Source of the DNA: Actinorhabdospora filicis
GTDB lineage: Bacteria > Actinomycetota > Actinomycetes > Mycobacteriales > Micromonosporaceae
DNA: 64,000 nucleotides
Direction: 5' to 3'
Assembly (NCBI RefSeq): GCF_030269765.1
Contig: NZ_BSTX01000002.1
Coordinates: forward strand, 715,379 to 779,378
A program made the translations under genes and the position numbers. Below, in pieces: positions 55,184 through 63,913 of the stretch. The notes below the pieces were generated by a model. The model was not told the DNA's origin. It ran no database searches and worked only from the letters and a program-made list of their open reading frames with translations. Positions within the stretch are counted from its first letter, which is position 1. Each line of letters begins with the position of its first letter.

Positions 55184-56301
55184 GCGCCGGTGAGCTCCGC
55201 GGCGATCCCGGACGCCAGGCGCTCGGCCAGCGGCGCTAGCGCGACGTCGGCGACGACGCTGACCGTCATGTCCTCGCTGGCCCCGGTGAGCGCCACCGCC
55301 AGCCCCCGCCGGTGCACCGTGGTGAAGTACGCCTCCACTACCCGCGCCGCGCCCAGGCGCAGCCCGGGCGGCAGCGGGCGCATGCTGGAGCAGGTCATCG
55401 CGTTGCGGGTCATGCCCATGTACTCGGCGAGCCGCAACGCGAGGCGACCGGCGCGCAGCGTCCAGCGCATCGCCCGCTCCGCGCCCGCCACGGCGCGGGC
55501 CCGGACGTCCGGTGCCGTCAGCCGCGCGACCTCGGCGAGCCGCCGCGCCGGATCGCCCGTCTCCACGGGCAGCCGGATCTCCAGCGGCAGCACCCGGTTG
55601 CCCAGCTCGGCGCAGGCGCGCACGTTCACCGGGACCAGCACCCGCGCCCAGCGCGACCCGCCGTCCCCGAGCGCACCGGCCACGGCGGCGAGGAAGACGT
55701 CGTTGACCGTGGCCGACGGGCGCCGCAGCGCCGACAGCGGCACCCGCGCCAGCGCCAGGTGCCGCCGCCGCACCGGCCGGTGCGCGACCGGGCGGCGGGC
55801 GACGGCGCCCAGGCCGTACCGCAGCGCGGCCACGACACCGGTCGTGGCGATCGTCGTCGTGGTGGGGACGTCGCCGAGATCCCGCGACAGCAGCCGGATC
55901 AGCAGCGCCCGCGCGGACAGCCCGTCCAGCAGCGTGTGGTGCACGACGAGCACCAGCGACCAGTCGCCGGCGCCGCCGAGGACGACCAGCCGCCAGCGCG
56001 GCCGCTCCTCGGCGAGTGGCGCATCCAGGAGCGCGGCGACCGCGTCCGGCCTGGCATCCTCGGATCCCAGGTGGACATGCTGCTCCAGTGAGCCCTCCCC
56101 GGAGTCGTGCCAGCGGCGGCCCCGCAGCACCAGGCGCAGCCGCCCGGCGTCGCCCCAGCGCTCGTCGACGAGCGCCACCAGGTCCTCACGCGACGGACGC
56201 GGGCCCTCCATGCGCGCCACCACGCAGAACTGGGCCTCGGCCCGCCCCGCCACCGCGAACAGCGCGTCGACGGGGCTGAGGGGGAGCGGGGTGGAGGGCA
56301 T
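55159..56301 (-). CDS. Wax ester synthase/DGAT-like acyltransferase
   Basis: A 380-residue protein of the condensation/WS-DGAT fold. The catalytic HHxxxDG motif is LVVHHTLLDGLSAR (about residue 122), and VNDVFLAAVAGAL (about 200) is the N-D element of WS/DGAT enzymes; LPPGLRLGAARVVEAYFTTV is in the usual late position. It should transfer an acyl group from CoA to an alcohol or diacylglycerol, but it is shorter than typical enzymes (about 460), so the substrate is uncertain. ATG 56301 lacks a Shine-Dalgarno; TAGCCT six bases upstream suggests a leaderless start. Confidence 0.78.
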   Translation of the reverse strand: MPSTPLPLSPVDALFAVAGRAEAQFCVVARMEGPRPSREDLVALVDERWGDAGRLRLVLRGRRWHDSGEGSLEQHVHLGSEDARPDAVAALLDAPLAEERPRWRLVVLGGAGDWSLVLVVHHTLLDGLSARALLIRLLSRDLGDVPTTTTIATTGVVAALRYGLGAVARRPVAHRPVRRRHLALARVPLSALRRPSATVNDVFLAAVAGALGDGGSRWARVLVPVNVRACAELGNRVLPLEIRLPVETGDPARRLAEVARLTAPDVRARAVAGAERAMRWTLRAGRLALRLAEYMGMTRNAMTCSSMRPLPPGLRLGAARVVEAYFTTVHRRGLAVALTGASEDMTVSVVADVALAPLAERLASGIAAELTGAQNRAASG

Positions 56302-56380
56302 GGCGGAAGGCTACCGAGGGGAGGGGGAGGGGCCGTGGCAGCACGCCGGGCCCGTCCGGTGCCGCACGTACACTCCAGCC

Positions 56381-57477
56381 GTGCCCGACGACGAGAACCT
56401 GCCCGGCCTCCTGGACGACGTCGCCCTCGGCCGCGCCGACTCGGAGCGGCTGGACACGGTCCTCTTTCGAGACCGCCTGCATCCCGAGGCGGTGGCCGTC
56501 ATCGGTCCCGTCATCGACTGGGTGGCCGATCCACGCCTGGCCGAGCCGCTGATCATGTCCACGCTCGTCGAACTCGCCTCGCACCCCGGGGCCGAGCCCA
56601 CCGCGATCGCCGACGCCCTCACCACGAGAGCGGACACGCTGCTCGACCTGGCCGTCCGCGACCTTACCGGCGATTCAGGAGACATCCCGCGCGAGGCGGC
56701 GGTGCTGCTCGGATACTGCCACCCCGACCCCGAACTGTCGGCACGAGTACGGCGAGCGGCCGGGGACGTGACCGATCCGCTGCTGCGGGCGCCTCTCATC
56801 GCATCGGCCGCCCGCCTCGACCCGGCCGCCGCCGACTGGCTGACCGGGCTGCTCGCCCCGGACCGGCCGCCGATCACCCAGGCCGCGGCGGTGGCGGCGA
56901 TGAGCACGATCGGCATACCCGCCACCGACGCCGTCTACGCGGCGTTCATCCGGGCCCGGCTCGCCCACCCCGATCCGTGGCTGCTGACCGAGGACTGTGG
57001 ATTCCGGCGGCTGATCGACTACCTCGGCGACCGGGGTGACGCCGCGCTCGCCGGCTCTGCGCCGATCGGCTCGCCGCCGACGTGGCCGCGGGCCACCCCG
57101 AGCGGCAGCGGATCCTGCACGTGCTCGCCCGCATCGACCACCCGGGCTGGCCGGCGTTCGCGGCGGAGGCGCTCACCGGCGGGTGGGCGCCGCCGCTCGC
57201 CGATGCGCTGAGCCGGCTGCCCTTCGACACCGCACTGCGCGAGGCGGTCCACGCCCGGGTCGCCGGAATGGCCCGGTCGCGCCCGATCAAGCTCTGGATG
57301 CGCAAGGAGTTCGCCGCCCTGATCAGGCTGCTCACCGCGCACGCCGAGCCGGACACCGCCGACCGGCTCCGCTCGCTGCTGCCGGACGCCGAGGTGCTGC
57401 ACGCCGAACTCGCGGCTTGGGTAAACCTGCTGACCTGCGACTGTCATGGCCTGCGCGACGGTGCCGGGTCTCGCTGA
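56381..57477 (+). pseudogene. HEAT-like repeat protein with a single-base frameshift
   Basis: GTG 56381 lies six bases after TACACT (56369-56374), a leaderless start. Helical repeats run VALGRADSERLDTVLFRDRLHPEAVAVIGPVIDW... to DYLGDRGDAALA at about 57050; then the frame turns to low-complexity Pro/Arg/Ser. The expected continuation (RLCADRLAADVAAGHPERQRILHVLARIDHPGWPAFAAEAL...) is found in another frame to TGA 57475-57477. One base missing in a GCCCGG-type run at about 57052 would restore a 366-residue protein. Sequencing error or real mutation cannot be told. Function unknown. Confidence 0.75.
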
Positions 57478-57490
57478 GCCGGTACCGCGA

Positions 57491-58072
57491 CTAGCGGCGC
57501 ACCCGAAAGCACAGGTGAAGCACCCGCTCGCCCTGAACCACCACGTCGGGCCCCTCCAGCAGGTGCTGCGCGCCGACCGGCCCGAAGTAGCGCTTGCCGG
57601 ACCCGAGGACCACGGGCACGACGTCCATGCGCACCTCGTCGATCAGGCCCGCGGCGAACAGCTGGCCGCCGACGTCACCGGCGGAGACCTCGACCACGCG
57701 GTCACCTGCGAGCTCCTGCGCCTTGGCCATGGCCGCCTCGACGCCGTCGGTGAAGTGGAACGGCGCCTCGGGGTCCCAGTCCGCAGGCTGCGGCCGGTGC
57801 GTCACGACGACCACGTGGTCCACGCCGCCCGGGGGCTTGCCGTCCCAGCCGTCGGTGATGTCGAAGACGTGGCGGCCGACGATGGTGGCCCCGATCCGGT
57901 CCCAGTGCGGGCGGGTGTAGTCGTAGGACGCTTGTGACACCTTCAGCGCGCCACTGCCGTCCAGCGGTACGGTGCCGCCGAGGAGCCAGTCGAAGAGCGG
58001 TCCGGGCTGGTCGTGCTCGTCGGCGATGAAGCCGTCGACCGACACCGTGCCGTACATGACCACCTTGCCCAT
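57491..58072 (-). CDS. Dihydrofolate-reductase-like (RibD C-terminal) protein
   Basis: A 193-residue protein of the DHFR/RibD fold: MGKVVMYGTVSVDGFIADEHDQPGPLFDWLL, GATIVGRHVFDITDGWDGKPP, HVVVVTHRP and the late LIDEVRMDVVPVVLGSGKRYF are signature pieces of the stand-alone RibD_C family (YyaP/YwjB-like). It likely reduces a substrate with NADPH; true DHFR activity is unlikely. GAGGAG precedes ATG 58072. Its stop is 14 bases from the convergent HEAT-like gene; 58073-58139 separates it from the AraC gene. Confidence 0.9.
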   Translation of the reverse strand: MGKVVMYGTVSVDGFIADEHDQPGPLFDWLLGGTVPLDGSGALKVSQASYDYTRPHWDRIGATIVGRHVFDITDGWDGKPPGGVDHVVVVTHRPQPADWDPEAPFHFTDGVEAAMAKAQELAGDRVVEVSAGDVGGQLFAAGLIDEVRMDVVPVVLGSGKRYFGPVGAQHLLEGPDVVVQGERVLHLCFRVRR

Positions 58073-58139
58073 GGGCGCTCCTCTACTCGGGGGGACGCCC
58101 TCAGATTAGGGTGCGGCGGGCGGTCGCTCTTGTAGAAAA

Positions 58140-58979
58140 TCAATCGGCCGGCAGTGGCCAGCCGTCCAGGATGTGACCGGGGTGTTCGCGCAGGAACCGC
58201 CGCCGGATCTCGATGTACCGGGTCGGTGTGAGTCCGGTGAAGGCCCGGAACTCGTGGCCGAAGTGGGCCTGGTCGAAGTAGCCCGCGCCATGGGCGAGGG
58301 CGGCCCAGTCGATCGGTGCGGCGGGGTCGATCGAGAGCATGGTGGCGGCGAAGCGGTAGGTGCGGGCGAAGCGTTTGGGCGTGACGCCGATGAGGTCCTT
58401 GAAGCGCCGTGCCAGGTGAGTGCTGCTGACACCGGCCGAGGCCCACAGGTCGTCGATGGCCACCGTCCCGCCGGACGCGGCGATGATGCGGCTCGTATGG
58501 CCGACCAGCCCCAGGCCGGACGTGTCGCCGAGCCGTCGCATCAGCTCGTCTTCGAGCAGCGTCAGCATGTCGTGCGGATCCCCGGACGTGGCCAGGCGGT
58601 CCCGCAGCACGGCGACGGCGGGACGCCCCCAGATCTGCTCCACCGGCACCGGACGGTCGCGCAGCTCGGCGGCGGGCATCGGCAGGAACGGCGCCAGCCC
58701 CCAGGGCTTGAAGTGCACGCCGACGGACCGCGTCCTGGGCGGGTAGCCGAACTCCAGCGCGCGGGTCGGCGTGGTGACCACGCAGCCGTCGGCGTAGTCG
58801 GCCGCCGCGATGTCGGCACCGGCGCGGATGCGGAAGGGCGCACCGAGGTTGACGATCAGCAGCGCCGACGGCATCGGCGGCAGCGTCAGCCGGGCGTAGG
58901 GCGGCGAGCCGTCCAGGTGGTAGAGGTCGTCGATCAGCCCGTCCAGCGGGGGTCGCGGCACTCTGGACACGTAGTCCAC
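58140..58979 (-). CDS. AraC-family regulator
   Basis: A 279-residue protein. The N-terminus is an unrelated sensor half (PRPPLDGLIDDLYHLDGSPPYARLTLPPMPSALLIVNLGAPFRIR). Two HTH motifs lie at about 185-270: VAIDDLWASAGVSSTHLARRFKDLIGVTPKRFARTYRF and WAALAHGAGYFDQAHFGHEFRAFTGLTPTRYIEIRRRFL, the AraC signature. GTG 58979 has TACTGG a few bases upstream, probably leaderless. It may control the DHFR-like gene downstream on the same strand. Confidence 0.9.
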   Translation of the reverse strand: MDYVSRVPRPPLDGLIDDLYHLDGSPPYARLTLPPMPSALLIVNLGAPFRIRAGADIAAADYADGCVVTTPTRALEFGYPPRTRSVGVHFKPWGLAPFLPMPAAELRDRPVPVEQIWGRPAVAVLRDRLATSGDPHDMLTLLEDELMRRLGDTSGLGLVGHTSRIIAASGGTVAIDDLWASAGVSSTHLARRFKDLIGVTPKRFARTYRFAATMLSIDPAAPIDWAALAHGAGYFDQAHFGHEFRAFTGLTPTRYIEIRRRFLREHPGHILDGWPLPAD

Positions 58980-59173
58980 GGCCCCAGTATCGCCGGAGCC
59001 GGTGCCGCGCCGGCGGGCGCCGCCCGGATCCGGCGAACTGCGCGAAAGGGTGGATCCACGGGCAGGCTCTCCGTCCCCTGTGGACTCGGGCTGGCGACCG
59101 AACGCCTCTGACGCCGGGCGCGACGACCTGCTCACCTTGAGTGAAAGTGGCCGCCGAACCCTTGGAGAGAAAC

Positions 59174-61009
59174 GTGACGAACCACCCCGCTCGTCCCCTG
59201 CCCCGATCCGTCCGCGTCGAGCTGGAGGAGGCCTTCGGCGCCGACCTCGCCGACGTGCGCGTCCGCGAGTCCGCGCTCCCCGCCGACGGCCCGCGCGCGA
59301 TGACGCGCGGCGAGACCGTCCACTTCGCGCCCGGCGCCTACGATCCGTCGAGCCCGGCGGGCCGTGAGGTGCTCGCCCACGAGATCGCCCACGTGCTCCA
59401 GCAGCGCTTCGGGCGAGTGCGCCACGGCGCCGAGGACGCCCTGGAGGCCGAGGCGATCATCGCCGGACGCGTCTTCGCCGCGGGCCGGACGGTCGGCGTC
59501 CCCCGCGGGACGGGCGCGCGCCCGACACCCGCGACGCAGTACTACACCGTCGGACAGGCGGCGGCGCTCGGCGTGGCCGTCGTCAACGGCGCCCACAACG
59601 CGCCCACCAACGCGCAGGACTCCTTCATCAGCCAGCGCAAGGGCGGCGCGGCCGCGGCCAACGCGGGCACGTTCCTCCAGCCCGGCGGCGCGGTCAACCT
59701 GGAGTCGGCCAACCCGGCGGGAGTGACGCTTCGCCTGTCGGCCAACGGGAACATGGCCGTCCAGGACGCCGACGCCACCCAGCGCCAGCCGAAGGTCTTC
59801 TACGCCACGCAGGCGATCGTCGACGAGTCCAACCTCAGGCTCACCCTGCTCAACTCCAACTTCCGCCTGGCCACCGACCCGCCGGGCGCCGCCCAGCGCA
59901 GGATCACCAACGGGGCGGCGGTCCTGCTGCGCGTGACACCCCGCAACGTCGCCACCGCCACCGCCGGGCTGACGATGACGGCCGAGCAGTCCTGCAACTC
60001 GCTCTTCGACGCCGTCGTCGGAGGGACCGCCCCGCTTGGCCCGCAGCCGTCGTTCCTCCAGCCGCTGAACCCCGTCCCGCACGCCCTGGTCGAATACCAC
60101 GTCGCCCGCGAACTCCTCAGCCCGCCCAAACCCCCGTACCTCGACGACACCAGCGCGGTGAACCGGGCGACGAGCATGCGGGCCATCGCCGTCGGATTCG
60201 CCCAGCGCTCGCGCGGCGCCCTCCCGGCGTTCGTCGCCGACCTCCAGCAGTACGGGGTCAACGAGTACGCGGCCCCGGCCGTCGGCGAGGGCTTCGTGAC
60301 CTGCTCGCTGCTGGCCACCGCCCTCGGGGCGGGCGTCGCGCCCGCGGCCGTCCCGCCGACCTACCAGGACTTCTACCAGGTCGCCGCCGGTGGCGGACCG
60401 CAGACGGTCGCGCACGCCCGCAGCTGGACCTCCCACTACGGCGGCGTGATCGCCAGGGACGGCGCCGACGTGGTCACGCTGGAGAACTACGCCCGCAATG
60501 CCGAGGACGCGCTCGCCGCGACCGACACCCGCTACTACTTCCAGATGTACGACACGAACCCGCCCGCCGGTGGCGCCCGCTCCTGGCACCACACGTGGGC
60601 GAACACGCCCATGCAGGCCATCGCCGGTGGCGCCGGTCCCGCGACGCACGAGCCGGTCTCGCCGGGCACCCGCGGCTTCACCAACCCGATCACCTTCGCC
60701 GTGTCGGCCCCCGACGACCGCTACAACGCGATCGCGACGGCCACGCACGGCGGTGCCGTGCTGAACACGATCAAGACGCACCACAACCAGGTGGCCGGTG
60801 CACCCGACGCCCACCAGGAGATGCTGGAGGCGCTGAAGGGCCTGCAGTTCGCCAACGTGCACCTGGCCGCCGGCACCGCCGGGGACGCCGTCAGCGTCGA
60901 CGGCTGGCGGGCGGCGCTGCACGCCGCGCTCATCGCCGCCCGCTTCCGCGGCAACCACCAGGGGCTGGCGCACGCCTTCGCCCGGGTGGTGAAGATGAAG
61001 CGGGTGTAG
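59174..61009 (+). CDS. DUF4157 cargo-like protein with candidate cysteine-protease domain
   Basis: A 611-residue protein from GTG 59174 (GGAGAG upstream). Residues about 8-100 are DUF4157: LPRSVRVELEEAFGADLADVRVRESALPADGPRAMTRGETVHFAPGAY...VLAHEIAHVLQQ with the H-E-x-x-H at 69-73. DUF4157 is a hallmark of contractile-injection-associated and polymorphic toxin proteins. The C-terminal half contains GEGFVTCSLLATAL (Cys near 378) and SWTSHYGGVIARDGADVVTLENYAR (His near 420), the order of a papain-like or NlpC-like Cys-His pair. No immunity gene is next to it; no transmembrane segment or signal peptide. Confidence 0.75.
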   Translation: MTNHPARPLPRSVRVELEEAFGADLADVRVRESALPADGPRAMTRGETVHFAPGAYDPSSPAGREVLAHEIAHVLQQRFGRVRHGAEDALEAEAIIAGRVFAAGRTVGVPRGTGARPTPATQYYTVGQAAALGVAVVNGAHNAPTNAQDSFISQRKGGAAAANAGTFLQPGGAVNLESANPAGVTLRLSANGNMAVQDADATQRQPKVFYATQAIVDESNLRLTLLNSNFRLATDPPGAAQRRITNGAAVLLRVTPRNVATATAGLTMTAEQSCNSLFDAVVGGTAPLGPQPSFLQPLNPVPHALVEYHVARELLSPPKPPYLDDTSAVNRATSMRAIAVGFAQRSRGALPAFVADLQQYGVNEYAAPAVGEGFVTCSLLATALGAGVAPAAVPPTYQDFYQVAAGGGPQTVAHARSWTSHYGGVIARDGADVVTLENYARNAEDALAATDTRYYFQMYDTNPPAGGARSWHHTWANTPMQAIAGGAGPATHEPVSPGTRGFTNPITFAVSAPDDRYNAIATATHGGAVLNTIKTHHNQVAGAPDAHQEMLEALKGLQFANVHLAAGTAGDAVSVDGWRAALHAALIAARFRGNHQGLAHAFARVVKMKRV

Positions 61010-61148
61010 CGGCCGGGTTCTGTGGCGTCGGCCGGTCCCGGGGCGGGAGGTGTGGGTCCCGGGGCCAGGCCGGACCATGGTCCACATGGTCCTCGCGCAC
61101 AGTGGGCCGTTCACGAGGAACTCATACCGGTTCGAGAAAGGCCCCGCC

Positions 61149-62609
61149 GTGCCCGATGCCCCGATCCACCTCGACCGCACCATCGACGGACTCGCCCGGA
61201 ACCCCGCCCTCCCGCCCGCCCTGATCCGCCGCCTCTTCGCCCACCGCAAGGGTTTCGGCTCCGTGGCCGGGCGCCCGGACCTGAGCGGCGACATGATCGC
61301 CGGGATCCTCGCCGAGGACGACTTCTGGCTCACCCACTCGCTCGCGCTCAATCGCACTCTTCCCGACCGATTCCGCATCGCGCTCGCCGGGCACGCCGAC
61401 CCGGGCATCCGCGCGGCGGTGGCCACGGCCGCCGAGCGCTGGCCGCATGGACTGTTCGAGCGGCTGGCCGATGACGGCGATCCGCTGGTGCGCCGGCGGC
61501 TCGCGGAAAACGAGCACGGCCCCGACGACCTGCGCGCCCGCCTCGCCCGGGACCCCGACCCGTCGGTCCGGGCGGCCCTCGCCCAATGGTGGACGCGGGC
61601 GCCGGAGTCCGTGCGGCGGCTCCTGCTCACCGACGCCGACGATGAGGTCCGCGCGGCCGCCTGCGCGACCTATTACCGGCGGTTGCCCCATCCCGTCCCG
61701 CCCGCCGATCTCGTCCCGGCGCTCCTCGCCGATCCGGTGACCCGCGCGGGAGCCGTCCGTCACTGCTCCCTTGACGGCGACGTCGCGCACCGGCTGGCAA
61801 CCGACCCGGACCCGGCCGTGCGCAAGGCGGTGGCGGCTCACCCCGAGCTCCGGCCGCCGATCCGCGACCTGCTCGCCACCGATGGCGACCCGGGCGTCGC
61901 CCTCGCGATCTTCGCTCGGCGGGACACCCCCGAGGCCCTGCGGGCCACCGTCCACACACGACTCACCGCCGAGACGCCACCATCACCGCCCGATGCCTCC
62001 GATGAGGCGCTGATGGACTGGCTGAGCGCCGAAGCCGCACGCCACGAGCTGGCGGGACTGCGGCTCCCCTGGGTCACCGCCGACCCGCTACCGCACGTCG
62101 ATTCCCCCTACGCCTGCTTCCGCGCGTCCGCCGCGCGGTCCGGCGATCTCCCCGCCTGGGCCGTCACGGCGCTGCTCGCCGATGAGGAATCCGCCGTCCG
62201 GACCACCATGGCCGTCAACTCCTCCATCCCGGTCGATTCCGGGACCGCCGAGCGCATCGATCGCGACCACCGCCCCCAGAAGAGGACCCGGTGGCGTCCC
62301 GCCGACACGCTCGCCCTGCCGGTGGAGGTCCTGCGCAGGCTCGCCCACGACCCGGACCCGCGCATGCGGCAACTGACGCCCCGCGACCCCGAGCTGCCGT
62401 CACACCTGGCCGATGCCCTCGCCGCCGACTCCGACGACGGGGTTCGCCTTGCCATCGCGAGCCATCCCGGCCTCCGACCGGAGACCCTCACCCGCCTCCT
62501 GGGCGACCCGGCGGAGAGCGTCGCCGAGGCCGCGGCGAGCCACCCCGCCCTTCCCATCGCCGAGATGGAGCGGCTCCTCGTCCTGGCGGGCCTGTCCCGG
62601 GCCCGGTGA
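61149..62609 (+). CDS. LRV/HEAT-type repeat protein
   Basis: A 486-residue protein from GTG 61149 (GAAAGG upstream). It is made of about twelve 23-25-residue repeats of the pattern LA-x-D-x-DPxVRxAVAxHP-x-L (for example DGDPLVRRRLAENEHGPDDLRARLARDPDPSVRAALA and ATDPDPAVRKAVAAHPELRP). These are leucine-rich repeat variant (LRV)/HEAT-like repeats, which form solenoids for protein binding. It has no catalytic motif. It resembles the frameshifted repeat gene at 56381-57477 in style. It follows the DUF4157 gene by 139 bases on the same strand. Confidence 0.85.
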   Translation: MPDAPIHLDRTIDGLARNPALPPALIRRLFAHRKGFGSVAGRPDLSGDMIAGILAEDDFWLTHSLALNRTLPDRFRIALAGHADPGIRAAVATAAERWPHGLFERLADDGDPLVRRRLAENEHGPDDLRARLARDPDPSVRAALAQWWTRAPESVRRLLLTDADDEVRAAACATYYRRLPHPVPPADLVPALLADPVTRAGAVRHCSLDGDVAHRLATDPDPAVRKAVAAHPELRPPIRDLLATDGDPGVALAIFARRDTPEALRATVHTRLTAETPPSPPDASDEALMDWLSAEAARHELAGLRLPWVTADPLPHVDSPYACFRASAARSGDLPAWAVTALLADEESAVRTTMAVNSSIPVDSGTAERIDRDHRPQKRTRWRPADTLALPVEVLRRLAHDPDPRMRQLTPRDPELPSHLADALAADSDDGVRLAIASHPGLRPETLTRLLGDPAESVAEAAASHPALPIAEMERLLVLAGLSRAR

Positions 62610-62775
62610 CATCCCTCTTCCCGACCCCACCCGTTCACCCGCCGTTCGATCAGCGTCCAATGTGGATCAACGAGGCCCGGGCAGGCTGACGGCTGCCGGC
62701 CTCCGGGAGCGGACCTGGTACCGCGTGCTGGCGTACCTGTCATGCAACACGACATCAGTCCGTCAGGAGAACGCA

Positions 62776-63267
62776 ATGAATCGCCTGGTGAAGGCAATCG
62801 CGGCACTCTTCGTCGCCACCGCGCTCGTCGTGGTGACGACGTCCCCGGCACACGCGGTCAACGTGCGCTACCGCGCCGCGCAGTCCTGCTTCGTCGACGG
62901 GCGGGAGTTCCGCGCCGAGATCAAGACCTACGGCAAGCCGACCACGGCGGGCCAGTACACCGAGGTCCAGCAGTGGGGCTACGTGATGGAGGCGGCCGGA
63001 GGCGACGCCAGTAACAGCCGTGTCGAGGCGACCCGGGTGAAGTGGGTGGACGGGAGCTGGAAGCGCCTGTCGGGGATCGGCTACGACACCGCCGCCCGTG
63101 AGGACAGTTACTGGCACGCCGGTCAGTTCCAGTCCGATCCGGCCCCCTACATCGGTTACGACACCGTCGGTCCCTTCGCGGTCATGGTCCGCGTGTACTT
63201 CGACGCCAGCATCTTCAAGACCTGTCAGGTCACCTTGAGGCCCTACGACCTCTACTGGATCGGCTGA
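62776..63267 (+). CDS. Small secreted protein
   Basis: A 163-residue protein with a signal peptide (MNRLVKAIAALFVATALVVVTTSPAHA, cleavage near 27). The mature part is beta-rich, with two Cys (in AAQSCFVDGRE and FKTCQVTL) that could form a disulfide, and many Tyr and Trp residues. No family is recognised; the size and strand pattern recall small secreted actinomycete proteins. AGGAG precedes ATG 62776. It is convergent with the regulator gene. Confidence 0.72.
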   Translation: MNRLVKAIAALFVATALVVVTTSPAHAVNVRYRAAQSCFVDGREFRAEIKTYGKPTTAGQYTEVQQWGYVMEAAGGDASNSRVEATRVKWVDGSWKRLSGIGYDTAAREDSYWHAGQFQSDPAPYIGYDTVGPFAVMVRVYFDASIFKTCQVTLRPYDLYWIG

Positions 63268-63268
63268 A

Positions 63269-63913
63269 CTAGCCCGTCGTGCCCTCGGCGCCGCGCTCGA
63301 CGCCGAGGGTCGCGATGAGGTCCTCGTGCAGCTGGAACCAGACGCGGTGGCAGGAGTCGACGTCGGTCTTGTCGACCCACTCGGTGCGGCCACCGCGGGC
63401 TCGCCGCAGGGCGGCCTGGAAGCGGACGTCGTAGCCGTCGAAGCGGGCCAGCACCCGGGAGAGGCGGCCGTTGAGAGGGGACAGCGCCTCGCCGATCGCG
63501 GCCAGCTCGGCGAGCACGCGGTCGTCCCAGGCGGGGTCGCGGTGGTCGTTGGGCGCGAAGCGGTCGGCCGCCGTGGGCTTGAGCTGCCAGTCGGTGCAGG
63601 CGCGCAGGAGCCGGGCGTTGAGGGGCAGGAACGCGCGGTGGACGGCTTCGATCTCGCCTCCGGGGTCGGCCTCGGCGCGTTCCTCCGCTAGGCGGCGTTC
63701 GTTCTCGGCCTTCCCGGCCTGGGTGAGCGACCAGCCCCGGAGGTCGGCGAAGGCCATGTGCTGCGTCCAGCCCCGGCTCTCGGCGTCGAGGAGGTTGCTC
63801 GATGCCTCGGCGGGGGAGATCCCGGCACGGACGGCGATGGCGGGGTCGTCGGCGAAGCCGAGGAGCCGCACGGCGTGGAGTGTGCGCAGGTCGGGCGGGG
63901 ACGGCCGGGTCAC
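63269..63913 (-). CDS. Winged-helix regulator-like protein
   Basis: A 214-residue protein. Residues about 8-75 (DLRTLHAVRLLGFADDPAIAVRAGISPAEASSNLLDAESRGWTQHMAFADLRGWSLTQAGKAENERRL) form a MarR-like winged helix with the wing at GWSLTQAGK. The rest is helical and rich in charged residues. GTG 63913 overlaps the stop of the upstream gene (GTGA), so it is the second gene of an operon that enters from the right edge. Target unknown. Confidence 0.78.
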   Translation of the reverse strand: MTRPSPPDLRTLHAVRLLGFADDPAIAVRAGISPAEASSNLLDAESRGWTQHMAFADLRGWSLTQAGKAENERRLAEERAEADPGGEIEAVHRAFLPLNARLLRACTDWQLKPTAADRFAPNDHRDPAWDDRVLAELAAIGEALSPLNGRLSRVLARFDGYDVRFQAALRRARGGRTEWVDKTDVDSCHRVWFQLHEDLIATLGVERGAEGTTG

